This document shows positions 18,950 through 27,366 of a DNA stretch of 64,000 nt, piece after piece. The stretch is taken from the NCBI GenBank assembly GCA_947499635.1, contig CANMPD010000007.1, positions 62,001 to 126,000 on the forward strand, read 5' to 3'. Under the pieces are notes generated by a model. That model was not told where the DNA came from, made no database searches, and was given only the letters and a program-made list of their open reading frames with translations. Each line of letters begins with the position of its first letter. Positions within the stretch are counted from its first letter, which is position 1. The stretch is from an uncultured Paracoccaceae bacterium (lineage in GTDB: Bacteria > Pseudomonadota > Alphaproteobacteria > Rhodobacterales > Rhodobacteraceae). The translations under genes were made by a program, and so were the position numbers.

Positions 18950-20137
18950 CTACATCTCGCCAGCGATTATCTGAGCATAAATATTTGGATCGGTGACACC
19001 CTCAGACCCGATGACGATGACGCGCGCGTTGGTATCTAGATGCAGATCCTGTTTTAAAACAGGTTGTTTGGCCGCCGCAATAACAGCACATAGCCCTGCC
19101 ACGGCGCTTTCACCGACCTCTACAGGAATGTCTCCTTCGACGCCATTTGCCAGTAATCGAACCGTAGGCGCAACAAGGCATTCAGGGATCGTAACAAAGT
19201 CCTGCGCCGCATCCGCAAGGACCGACCAAGCCAATTTCGATGGTTCACCACAAGATAGGCCCGCCATTATGGTCTCTTTGGCTATTACCACGTTTGTTGC
19301 CCTATTGGCCTTTGCACTGGTGAGCAGACATGGCGCGAGCTCTGGTTCAACAACGACAACGCGGGGGGCGTTAGTCCCCCACGATTGATGAAACACGGCG
19401 GTGACTGCTGCCGCCAAACCACCAACTCCGCCTTGCAAGAACACATGTGTTGGAGGCGTGTCATACTTGTGCACGATCTCGCGAGCCATCACTCCGTAAC
19501 CAGCCATCACGTCCAGCGGCGGTTGGATATAGCCAGGCCATGACGTGTCTGATACAATCAGCCAGCCATGCTTTGCTGCGTCGATACGGGTCTGCGCGAC
19601 CGCAGCGTCGTAATCGCCATCAATTCGGATTACTTCAGCCCCTAGCGCCTGCATTGCTTCGGCGCGATATTCGCTCACATCAGCATGAATGTAGATTTTG
19701 CAATTTGTGTGAAATTGTGCAGCCCCCCATGCGACAGAACGGCCATGGTTTCCATCCGTGGCTGAAATCACAGTTATAGTTTTCGATTGTTCTGCGTATA
19801 GGCCACGGCGTATATCTGCGAGGCTCACGGCAGATCCTGTTGATTTAGACAATTCGCGCTGAACAGTGCGCAAAACGGCGTAGGCTCCGCCTAGTGCTTT
19901 AAAACTGCCAAGCCCAAATCGCGGCCCTTCATGTTTGTAGCGGATGTCTGCAATACCCAGCGTTCCTGCAAGGCCACTAAGGGGGATTAATGGCGTTTCG
20001 ACATATCCGTCCCAACTGGAGATTTCGGTTTCTGCGCTATCAAAATCAGCGCTTTTTAAGATATCTGTTACAGCCCCGTCAAAGGGGGGATTGCTTTCAT
20101 GGTGGGCAAGATAAGCGGTTTCAAATGGTGTGAACAT
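18950..20137 (-). CDS. dpaL: Diaminopropionate ammonia-lyase
   Basis: PLP enzyme (395 residues) that converts 2,3-diaminopropionate to pyruvate and ammonia. The PLP lysine is Lys80 in GLGSFKALGGAYA, matching the DpaL/YgeX active site; ISATDGNHGRSVAWGA binds the PLP phosphate side, and DTSWPGY(I/E)-type SDTSWPGYIQ is family-specific. It is divergent from an Lrp-type regulator with a palindrome between them, so local control by amino acids is likely. Confidence 0.9.
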   Translation of the reverse strand: MFTPFETAYLAHHESNPPFDGAVTDILKSADFDSAETEISSWDGYVETPLIPLSGLAGTLGIADIRYKHEGPRFGLGSFKALGGAYAVLRTVQRELSKSTGSAVSLADIRRGLYAEQSKTITVISATDGNHGRSVAWGAAQFHTNCKIYIHADVSEYRAEAMQALGAEVIRIDGDYDAAVAQTRIDAAKHGWLIVSDTSWPGYIQPPLDVMAGYGVMAREIVHKYDTPPTHVFLQGGVGGLAAAVTAVFHQSWGTNAPRVVVVEPELAPCLLTSAKANRATNVVIAKETIMAGLSCGEPSKLAWSVLADAAQDFVTIPECLVAPTVRLLANGVEGDIPVEVGESAVAGLCAVIAAAKQPVLKQDLHLDTNARVIVIGSEGVTDPNIYAQIIAGEM

Positions 20138-20221
20138 AGGATCTCTTTCTTATCGTTTTGTCTAAAGTCATGAGAAATTAGTTCATCACTGCGCTAATTT
20201 GTGCTCCTATTTGTGTCAATA

Positions 20222-20240
20222 AATGCAATAAATTTGCATT
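20222..20240. promoter_or_regulatory. Inverted repeat between dpaL and lrp-type gene
   Basis: AATGCAA (20222-20228) and TTGCATT (20234-20240) form a perfect 7-5-7 inverted repeat, 17 bases before the GTG start of the Lrp/AsnC gene. AT-rich dyads of this size are usual for Lrp-family autoregulation. It could serve both divergent genes. Confidence 0.55.
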
Positions 20241-20257
20241 ATGTGAGGGTAGGGTGA

Positions 20258-20728
20258 GTGAAAAATTCAGAAGCACTTGATGAGTTTGATTTGGCGATCT
20301 TACGGATTCTTCAAAAGGACAACACTGTTCCCCAGAGATTGATCGGAGAGCAGGTCAATCTATCTGCCCCTTCTGTTCAACGAAGGATCAAGCGGCTCGA
20401 AGCGTCGGGCGTTATTGCTGCACAAAGCGCAATCATTAACCCAATGCGTCTCAATCGGGCTTTGACTATTGTTGTCGAAGTGGAATTGAACGTCGAAACA
20501 GGAGGCGCGATTGATCTCGTAAAACAGAGCTTTGTGGACGCACCCGAAGTACAACAATGTTACTACGTCACAGGAGAAGCCGATTTTATGCTGATCATTA
20601 TCGTGCAAGATATGTCAGAATATGAGGCGTTGACCCAACGATTGTTCTTTTCCAATGAGACCATCAAAAAATTCAAAACCTTCGTGACCATGGACCGCAC
20701 TAAGGTCAGTTTGCAGATCGATATCTGA
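20258..20728 (+). CDS. Lrp/AsnC-family regulator
   Basis: Regulator of 156 residues with a GTG start. An AsnC-type HTH is at residues 8-65 (LDEFDLAILRILQKDNTV, then QVNLSAPSVQRRIKRLE), followed by a RAM ligand-binding domain (VEVELNVETGGAIDLVKQSF, YYVTGEADFMLII). It sits divergent from dpaL and is its likely activator, with diaminopropionate or another amino acid as ligand. A 4-base stem follows the stop but is not a convincing terminator. Confidence 0.9.
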   Translation: MKNSEALDEFDLAILRILQKDNTVPQRLIGEQVNLSAPSVQRRIKRLEASGVIAAQSAIINPMRLNRALTIVVEVELNVETGGAIDLVKQSFVDAPEVQQCYYVTGEADFMLIIIVQDMSEYEALTQRLFFSNETIKKFKTFVTMDRTKVSLQIDI

Positions 20729-21021
20729 TCGAAAAGATCAAAGGCCATTACAGTAAGATCTGTTTGCAGTTGGGACATAGCTTTCGACCAGCATAACTTT
20801 GCGCTTTATTGGGTTGCAGTCTATACGTGGTGAGCCAGACCTTTCGGATGAAATGGTGTTCACGGGGTTTGATGCAGGTGCATATGATTGGGTGATAATA
20901 TTGAATTGGCTTTGCATTTTGATGTCAACTTCATGGTGTAACGTGTGATCTTTCAAGCGTTTGGGGTGAATTACCGTTACATAGTTTGATCAGCGTCTTT
21001 GTTGGGCCACCAAAATGCTCG

Positions 21022-21041
21022 GGCACGTTCGATAACGTGCC
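21022..21041. other. 8-bp stem-loop in the thi leader region
   Basis: GGCACGTT and AACGTGCC pair perfectly around CGAT. The hairpin lies about 125 bases before the TPP riboswitch in a 440-base gene-free stretch between the Lrp gene and thiB. No T-run follows, so terminator function is doubtful; it could be a protein site or an RNA structural element. Otherwise this gap shows no recognisable gene. Confidence 0.4.
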
Positions 21042-21167
21042 AAGATGTCTTTTATACAGGTCAGACTGCGCGGAAATCGTACGATGTCTGTGCGTGTCAG
21101 ATCCGTATTGTGGCCGTTTGAATGTGCAATACGGTTGCACAGCAGTGAGACCTGACTTAGTCTGCAA

Positions 21168-21256
21168 TTCACCTCGGGGAGCTTGCAAAAGCTGAGATGC
21201 CAGATCGGCGAACCCGTTGAACCTGAACCGGTTAACACCGGCGGAGGGAAGGTTAA
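21168..21256 (+). ncRNA. TPP riboswitch (THI element)
   Basis: Thiamine pyrophosphate aptamer in the leader of thiBPQ. The conserved landmarks are all present in order: CTCGGGGAGC, GCTGAGATG, then ACCCGTTGAACCTGAACCGG, AACACCGGCGGAGGGAAGG. ACCT at 21171-21174 can pair with AGGT at 21250-21253 to close helix P1. About 55 bases separate it from the thiB start, enough for an expression platform that hides the ribosome site when TPP is bound. The element should repress thiamine uptake when TPP is plentiful. Confidence 0.96.
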
Positions 21257-21310
21257 AGGCAGACACGCCATGCATCCTTTTTCCGCCCGGCGCACTTGAG
21301 AGGATGTAAA

Positions 21311-22291
21311 ATGCGAAATTATCTACTCACTGTCGCAGGATTGTTATTTGCGAATGCTGCGCTTGCGCAGACGCCTGTCCTGACGGTCTATGCCCCCGAC
21401 TATTTTGGCTCTGAGTGGGGACCTGGGCCGTCTATTGAGGTGGCCTTTGAAAAGCGCTGTGGCTGCGACTTGGAATATCAAACCGGTGATCTGTTGCCTC
21501 GGTTGTTGTTGGAAGGGTCCAGAACAGAAGCAGATGTTGCAATCGGCTTTAACACCGACGTCATGAAACGCGCCCGCGAAACCGGGTTGTTTGCGCCGCA
21601 TGCTGTCGACACGTCTGCTCTTACTTTGCCATTGCAGTGGCATGATGATACGTTTGTACCGTTCAACTATAGCCATGTTGCCTTTATCTATGACAATACC
21701 AAAACCCAAGGCTTCGATAGTTTTGAAGCGCTTTTGAACGCACCGGATGATCTGCGGATCGTGATCCAAGACCCGCGGTCGTCTATATCTGGTCTGGCTT
21801 TGGTGTTATGGGTGAACGCAGTTTACGGTGAAAAAGCTGAAGAGGCCTGGGCCCGACTTGCACCTAAAATTGTTACTGTGACCAAGGGCTGGTCTGAAGC
21901 TTACGGTCTGTTTACTGACGGCGAAGCAGATGTGGTCCTTTCCTATACGACATCGCCAGCCTATCATATTATTGCAGAAGAGGATCTGACAAAATCGGCT
22001 GCGATTTTTGAGGAAGGTCATTATTTTATAGTTGAATCCGCCGCAAAACTCGCCAGCACAGATAAGCCCGAACTCGCACATCAGTTTATGGAATTTATTC
22101 TGACAGAAGAATTTCAAACAATGATACCAACCACCAATTGGTCTTTCCCAGCAGCGTTATCTGAAGACAAGTGGCCAGAAGGTTTCCAGCAGTTGCCGAT
22201 GCCTGAGGACGTGTTGTTTTATTCTGAAGACGAAGCAGCAGCGCTGCGAGAGACGGCGATTGAGGCATGGCGAAGCGCGCTTTCACAATAA
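21311..22291 (+). CDS. thiB: Thiamine/TPP-binding periplasmic protein
   Basis: Binding protein of the ThiBPQ importer, 326 residues, with a Sec signal peptide ending ANAALAQ. Mature motifs include VAFEKRCGCDLEYQTGDLL, FVPFNYSHVAFIYD and VVLSYTTSPAYH, typical of ThiB. I chose ATG 21311, preceded by GAGGA; the open frame begins at a TTG at 21296. It lies directly below the TPP riboswitch and overlaps thiP by 25 bases. Confidence 0.93.
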   Translation: MRNYLLTVAGLLFANAALAQTPVLTVYAPDYFGSEWGPGPSIEVAFEKRCGCDLEYQTGDLLPRLLLEGSRTEADVAIGFNTDVMKRARETGLFAPHAVDTSALTLPLQWHDDTFVPFNYSHVAFIYDNTKTQGFDSFEALLNAPDDLRIVIQDPRSSISGLALVLWVNAVYGEKAEEAWARLAPKIVTVTKGWSEAYGLFTDGEADVVLSYTTSPAYHIIAEEDLTKSAAIFEEGHYFIVESAAKLASTDKPELAHQFMEFILTEEFQTMIPTTNWSFPAALSEDKWPEGFQQLPMPEDVLFYSEDEAAALRETAIEAWRSALSQ

Positions 22292-23763
22292 TAGCCGCTC
22301 TTCTTGTCGCGGCGGCAGTGGTCGTACCTGTCGTCGCCGTTTTGTGGCGTGGTGGTGGATTAGGTAGTCTTTCCGCCGCGGATTGGAGCGCGTTGCGCTT
22401 CACGGTGTGGCAGGCATTTTGGTCTGCCACGATCAGTGTACTTTTGGCGATACCTGTGGCCCGCGCTCTGGCACGCAGGGCGTTTTGGGGGCGTTCTGTA
22501 CTGATTTCGGTGATGGGCGCGCCTTTTATTCTTCCCGTGATTGTAGCGGTCCTTGGATTATTATCTGTGTTTGGTGGCAAAGGGATAATCAATCTGGCCC
22601 TAGAACAGCTCAACCTTCATCAAATGAATATCTATGGCCCCCACGGTGTTGTCATTGCGCATGTGTTTTTCAATCTGCCTTTGGCTGTTAGGCTCATTTT
22701 ACAAGGCTGGCTGGCCATTCCATCCGAGAGGTTTCAGGTTGCGGCATCACTGAGTGCATCTGTCTTTTGGCTGCTGGAATGGCCCATGTTGAAACGGATT
22801 ATTCCGGGGGCCTTTGCCGTAATTTTTGTGATTTGTCTTGGGTCATTTGCTGTTGCTTTAACGCTTGGTGGCGGGCCGCGGGCGACCACTGTAGAACTTG
22901 CAATCTATCAGGCCTTTAAGTTTGATTTTGATCTTGCCAAGGCCGCGTCTTTGGCTGTGATACAGCTTTTACTGGGTGGCGTTGCAGGGCTGATCGCGCT
23001 TTTTCTGACGCAGGGGGATTTCTTAGGGGCGGGATTGGACCGTGTGGTCCAGCGATGGGATGGGTCAGCGTGGGTTGATGGGTTGTGGATAAGCTGCGCG
23101 GCACTGTTCCTCTTACTGCCGTTGGGGGCGGTGGTTGTTGCTGGGTTACCCGGGATATTGAGCCTACCAGATAGCATATGGCCGGCAACGCTACGGTCGC
23201 TTGCAATTGCTATTACAGCAGCTGTTTTGACGATCGTATTGGCATTGCCTTTGGCAACACGGGCTGGAGAAATCGCCTCTTTGTTTGGAATTTCGGTGTC
23301 AGGATTAGTCTTGGGAACTGGGATGTTTTTGCTGCTTCAGCCTTTTGTCAGGCCGCAGGATATTGCTCTGCCAGTGACCCTTTTGGTAAATGTGCTGATG
23401 TCTTTGCCGTTTGTCTTACGTATCATTCGACCGGGAATTGAGAATGCTCAGTCAGATTTTGGCAGGTTAGGGCAGGCGCTGGGATTAGAGGGATGGGCAT
23501 TATGGCGCATTGTTTACCTGCCTCGACTTCGCAAGCCGCTTGGTTTTGCGGCTGGGCTAACGGCGGCTCTTGCGATGGGAGATTTAGGGGTGATCACACT
23601 GTTTTCACGCCCCGGCGAGGGCACTTTGCCGCTGTTTATGTATCAGTTAATGGGCGCCTATCAGATGAAGGCCGCCTATGCTGCAGCCCTTCTTTTGGTT
23701 ACGTTGTCACTTGCGTTGTTTTGGGTATTTGATCGGGCAGGGCGAACGCATGCTGACATTTGA
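22267..23763 (+). CDS. thiP: Thiamine ABC transporter permease
   Basis: Fused double permease of 498 residues with about twelve membrane segments, as usual for ThiP. Two EAA-like loops occur, at LSASVFWLLEWPMLKRIIPG in the first half and GQALGLEGWALWRIVYLPRL in the second. The start overlaps the thiB end and the stop overlaps the thiQ start, so the three proteins are translated together. Confidence 0.92.
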   Translation: MAKRAFTIIAALLVAAAVVVPVVAVLWRGGGLGSLSAADWSALRFTVWQAFWSATISVLLAIPVARALARRAFWGRSVLISVMGAPFILPVIVAVLGLLSVFGGKGIINLALEQLNLHQMNIYGPHGVVIAHVFFNLPLAVRLILQGWLAIPSERFQVAASLSASVFWLLEWPMLKRIIPGAFAVIFVICLGSFAVALTLGGGPRATTVELAIYQAFKFDFDLAKAASLAVIQLLLGGVAGLIALFLTQGDFLGAGLDRVVQRWDGSAWVDGLWISCAALFLLLPLGAVVVAGLPGILSLPDSIWPATLRSLAIAITAAVLTIVLALPLATRAGEIASLFGISVSGLVLGTGMFLLLQPFVRPQDIALPVTLLVNVLMSLPFVLRIIRPGIENAQSDFGRLGQALGLEGWALWRIVYLPRLRKPLGFAAGLTAALAMGDLGVITLFSRPGEGTLPLFMYQLMGAYQMKAAYAAALLLVTLSLALFWVFDRAGRTHADI

Positions 23764-24457
23764 ACAGGTTGTCTTCACACAGGGTGGCTTTTCGGTTGGT
23801 GCCGATTTAACCGTTTCTGAAAACAACGTGACGGCGGTCATCGGTCCATCTGGTGCAGGCAAGTCCACCTTTTTGCATGGCATCGCGGGTTTTGTACAAC
23901 AAACTAGCGGCCGCCTGTTTTGCGCGGGAGCAGACATCTGTGATCTATCTCCGGGAAAGAGACCAGTTTCGATGCTTTTTCAGGACAACAACTTATTTCC
24001 GCATTTGACTGTTTTGCAGAATGTTACGCTTGCGCTGACCTCTAAACTGCGCCCGAAAAAATCTATCGTCACAGAAGTTGAACATATGCTTTCACAGGTC
24101 GGCTTAGAAGGATTGTCTGCGCGCAAGCCCGCCGAACTGTCTGGTGGGCAACAAAGCCGCGTCGCTCTGGCTCGGGCATTGTTACAAAATCGGGCAATCT
24201 TGTTAATGGATGAACCTTTCAGTGCTCTTGGTCCAGCGCTGAAAGATGAAATGTTGGATCTATCGGTTTCTCTCGCATCCAATCGTACGGTTATTATGGT
24301 AACGCATAATCCGGCCGATGCAGAGCGCATTGCAGATGAGGTGATAGGCGTGGCTGAGGGAAGGGCTTTCTCTCCGGTACCGACAGCTGATTTCATGAGC
24401 AACCCGCCAGAAACAATGCGCGATTACTTCCGAGCCTCTGCTACGACTTCTGGCTAA
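23750..24457 (+). CDS. thiQ: Thiamine ABC transporter ATP-binding protein
   Basis: ATPase of the thiamine importer, 235 residues. Walker A GPSGAGKST, signature LSGGQQSRVALARAL, Walker B AILLMDEP and the switch His (VTHNPADAERI) are intact. The D-loop reads SALGPAL, so the usual Asp of SALDP is replaced by Gly. I chose the ATG at 23750 inside the end of thiP, because ThiQ begins MLTFEQVVF; the frame is open further upstream. Confidence 0.92.
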   Translation: MLTFEQVVFTQGGFSVGADLTVSENNVTAVIGPSGAGKSTFLHGIAGFVQQTSGRLFCAGADICDLSPGKRPVSMLFQDNNLFPHLTVLQNVTLALTSKLRPKKSIVTEVEHMLSQVGLEGLSARKPAELSGGQQSRVALARALLQNRAILLMDEPFSALGPALKDEMLDLSVSLASNRTVIMVTHNPADAERIADEVIGVAEGRAFSPVPTADFMSNPPETMRDYFRASATTSG

Positions 24458-24611
24458 CATCTCTGGTTAACGAAAGCGCTTGGAGACGACGCTCAAATAG
24501 TCGGTTGAAATAACACTGACCTTGGGAGAGTGCGCTGGGATGTGCGCATGTGGCGGATAGCGGTTTTGTTGCGCGTGATTTTTACCTAGTCAAAATCTAA
24601 ATGCTGCGAGG

Positions 24612-25580
24612 TCAAATTGCGTGAGACGGCGGTGGTAACGATGCTAAAAGATCGTTCCAACGGGAAATGTCACTGTTCGGATCTGCAGCGAAGATTGCGA
24701 TCGTATGTCCATCGTGGCCGTAAATTTCCAGTTGCGATAAATTACCGAAACATGTCACCCAAACTGTCTCAATCTGATCAAGGTCTAACGCAAGAGTCTG
24801 GTCGCCAGAACGGGTGATAATCACGTTTTTCAGGAGCTCTACCTCTGCGCGGTGCGTTAAGGCAGATTGTATCAAACCATACTCGGGCACCTGTTGAACA
24901 TGCCTGACGCCTGTCTTGTTTATATAGGTCAGGAAACTGACCAAGACTTGCCGTAGCACAGGCCGTGCCTTGTTTGGACTGATATGGGGCAGGGTCATGC
25001 GGCGGGTAAAACCGCGATCCTTCATAATATCATTCAGGTGATGACCGGTATCGTGCTCGTCCCAGTTCTGGCGGGCGCAGCGGACCGCAGAGAGTGAGAT
25101 CACGCTCGGGTCTTGTTGGGTCGCTTCGGGTTCAGGCCAGCCAACCTTTGTTTGGTCAATTGATTGCAGCAACGCCTTGTCAAAATCATCAGCCGTTTCG
25201 ATCCGATGAATAATGTCACCCTCTTTATTTGCAATGACGAGTGACTGCCGCCCATTCAGAGTTGGTTTGCAAAGTGCAGCGCATATCGGAGCATCAGGCG
25301 CGACTCTTAGATTGATCCGTTTATGTGATAAATGATGTGGCATGGCCGTTGTTTGGAAACGCCCATAGCCTCCATTTCCAGTGATAAACGCGGCTGCATT
25401 CCGGGTGCTGACAATCGCATTGGATAAGGCAGTTCCCAATAACCCAAGGGTCTCGAGGTCGCACTCCAATCGCAGCAGATCCCCCTGGCTTTCGAGGTCC
25501 TTTAGTGAACGCGGAGTTTCCTTACCCAAACATAGGCAAGACGTGCCCTGTGCAAGGTCAAATGTAATTGGTGCGTTCAA
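24612..25580 (-). CDS. HmuS/ChuS-like haem-utilisation protein
   Basis: A 322-residue protein with two repeats resembling the HmuS/HemS/ChuS haem-degradation fold. The first half has an ALSNAIVSTRNAAAF segment, like the MALTRNEYAV block of HmuS, then INLRVAPDAP. The second half ends IETVWVTCFGNLSQLEIYG, similar to the VWVVRKPT..SLEVFD block. It is shorter than typical HmuS (about 350) and divergent, so haem binding is not assured. It is the last gene of an operon carrying an iron-complex ABC transporter, which supports a haem or iron role. Confidence 0.6.
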   Translation of the reverse strand: MNAPITFDLAQGTSCLCLGKETPRSLKDLESQGDLLRLECDLETLGLLGTALSNAIVSTRNAAAFITGNGGYGRFQTTAMPHHLSHKRINLRVAPDAPICAALCKPTLNGRQSLVIANKEGDIIHRIETADDFDKALLQSIDQTKVGWPEPEATQQDPSVISLSAVRCARQNWDEHDTGHHLNDIMKDRGFTRRMTLPHISPNKARPVLRQVLVSFLTYINKTGVRHVQQVPEYGLIQSALTHRAEVELLKNVIITRSGDQTLALDLDQIETVWVTCFGNLSQLEIYGHDGHTIAIFAADPNSDISRWNDLLASLPPPSHAI

Positions 25581-25611
25581 TACATAAAGCGGTCAGGCAT
25601 TTTGTCCGTCC

Positions 25612-27363
25612 CTAGTAGACGTCCCGCACATAGCGTTTTTCACGCTTAAGGCGGTTCACGTATTCGGTTGCCGCCTCGGGGGACATGCCACCCTGGGTTT
25701 TAATAATGGAATGCAGGGCCTCATCGACGTCTTTTGCCATACGTGTCGCATCGCCACAGACATAGAAATAACCACCTTCCTGAAGTTGAGCGTAAAGGTC
25801 TTTTCCATTCTCAGTCATGCGGTGTTGGACATAGATTTTTTCGGCTTGATCACGAGAAAAGGCGAGGTCCAAACGAGTTAGGACACCATCAGTGCTGAAT
25901 GCGTTGATTTCATCCTTATAGATGAAATCGCTTGCACGGTGTTGGTCTCCAAAGAACAACCAGTTGGAACCGGTCGCGCCACGTGCACGCCGTTCTTCTA
26001 AAAAGGCACGAAATGGGGCTATTCCGGTACCGGGACCAACCATGATCATTGGCACACTGTTGTCCTCGGGTACGCGGAAGCTTTTGTTCGGTGACATGAA
26101 GATACCCGCGGTTGCACCTGTTGGCACGTGATCGGCAAGGAATGTTGAACATACGCCACCATGTGCACGGCTCTCATGCATCCATCGTACGGCTGCGACA
26201 GTTAGGTGAACTTCGCCATCGTATGCCTTTGGGCTAGACGATATCGAATACGCGCGGTGCTGTAATGGCTTGAGCCAACTGATGACTTCAGTCACATCAA
26301 AGGTGAGGCTTGGGTTCAGGTTCAACAGGTCAAGCGTATCTTTGCCCCAAAGGTAATGATCCAAGGCTTCTTTGTCACCATTGCTGACCACATGGGTGAG
26401 TTCATCATCTTTAGCCAATGGTTCAATTGCACGGATCAAATCGCGGCTAGGCGTCATGATTTCAAGGCTGGTTGACAGCAGCTCACCCAATGCGGTGCCG
26501 TCAATATCAGTGTCTGCGCTTGCACCAAGGCGGTTAATCCACCCTTTCACAAGATCAGGCGCGTTGACAGGCATCACGCCCAAGGCATCTCCGGCTTCGT
26601 AGGTTAATCCGCTATCACCCAGATCGAATGCTATATGGCGGATTTCCTTGGCGGATTTTGAACCCGATAGAATCCGGTTATCGATCATTGTCGCGACATA
26701 TGGGTTCTTGCGACCCCAGCCTGATTTTGCGGTATCCTTCGCAGGTGTCGCGGCGACAGGTGTTACCGCGACGGAGCCTGCATCTGGAATAGCCGTCGCG
26801 ATCCAGCTTTCAGCAGCGTCTTCGAAGTCTACGTCGCAATCAACCCGATCAGTTAATCGTTTCGCCCCCAACTGTTCTAGACGTGTGTCGACCAATTTTC
26901 CGGCCTGACAAAATTCATCATAACTAGTGTCTCCCAAGGCGAGGACACCGTAGTTCAGTGCCTCAAGACGTGGAGCGGTGCTGGCTGACAAGGCCTCCCA
27001 GAATTGATGGGCATTGTCGGGCATTTCGCCTTCGCCATAGGTGGAGACAACGACAATCAGGTTTTGCATGGTGGCAAGCTGCTCCATGCTGATTTCATCC
27101 ATCTCCGCGACGCGTGGCGTAAATCCTTTTGTTTGCGCGTGTGCTGCTACATCTTCGGCCACAGCTTCTGCGTTGCCCGTTTGAGTTCCAAAAATGATAT
27201 CAAGAGGTTTGGTTTCTACCGCAGCGGCCGGAACAGCAGAACCGCCGCCAACAGCCAAACGCGAATGCAATCCTGCAAGGAAGCCCGACAGCCATTGCTT
27301 TTGCTCTCCCGAAAACGGAGCATCTTCTGGGATGTAAGGAATTTTTGTTAAGGTATCGGTCAT
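25612..27363 (-). CDS. cysJ: Diflavin reductase, CysJ-like
   Basis: NADPH-dependent FMN/FAD reductase of 583 residues. The flavodoxin domain (residues about 50-195) has IIFGTQTGNAEAVAEDVA. The FAD domain has HRAYSISSSP and GGVCSTFLAD, and the NADPH domain has VGPGTGIAPFRAFLEER and FFGDQHRASDF. The protein ends in RYVRDVY as CysJ does. No cysI is adjacent. Instead it starts four bases after a GltB-like gene, suggesting it may feed electrons to that protein or to the HmuS-like protein downstream. Ordinary sulfite reduction with a distant CysI remains possible. Confidence 0.85.
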   Translation of the reverse strand: MTDTLTKIPYIPEDAPFSGEQKQWLSGFLAGLHSRLAVGGGSAVPAAAVETKPLDIIFGTQTGNAEAVAEDVAAHAQTKGFTPRVAEMDEISMEQLATMQNLIVVVSTYGEGEMPDNAHQFWEALSASTAPRLEALNYGVLALGDTSYDEFCQAGKLVDTRLEQLGAKRLTDRVDCDVDFEDAAESWIATAIPDAGSVAVTPVAATPAKDTAKSGWGRKNPYVATMIDNRILSGSKSAKEIRHIAFDLGDSGLTYEAGDALGVMPVNAPDLVKGWINRLGASADTDIDGTALGELLSTSLEIMTPSRDLIRAIEPLAKDDELTHVVSNGDKEALDHYLWGKDTLDLLNLNPSLTFDVTEVISWLKPLQHRAYSISSSPKAYDGEVHLTVAAVRWMHESRAHGGVCSTFLADHVPTGATAGIFMSPNKSFRVPEDNSVPMIMVGPGTGIAPFRAFLEERRARGATGSNWLFFGDQHRASDFIYKDEINAFSTDGVLTRLDLAFSRDQAEKIYVQHRMTENGKDLYAQLQEGGYFYVCGDATRMAKDVDEALHSIIKTQGGMSPEAATEYVNRLKREKRYVRDVY

Positions 27364-27366
27364 CGG

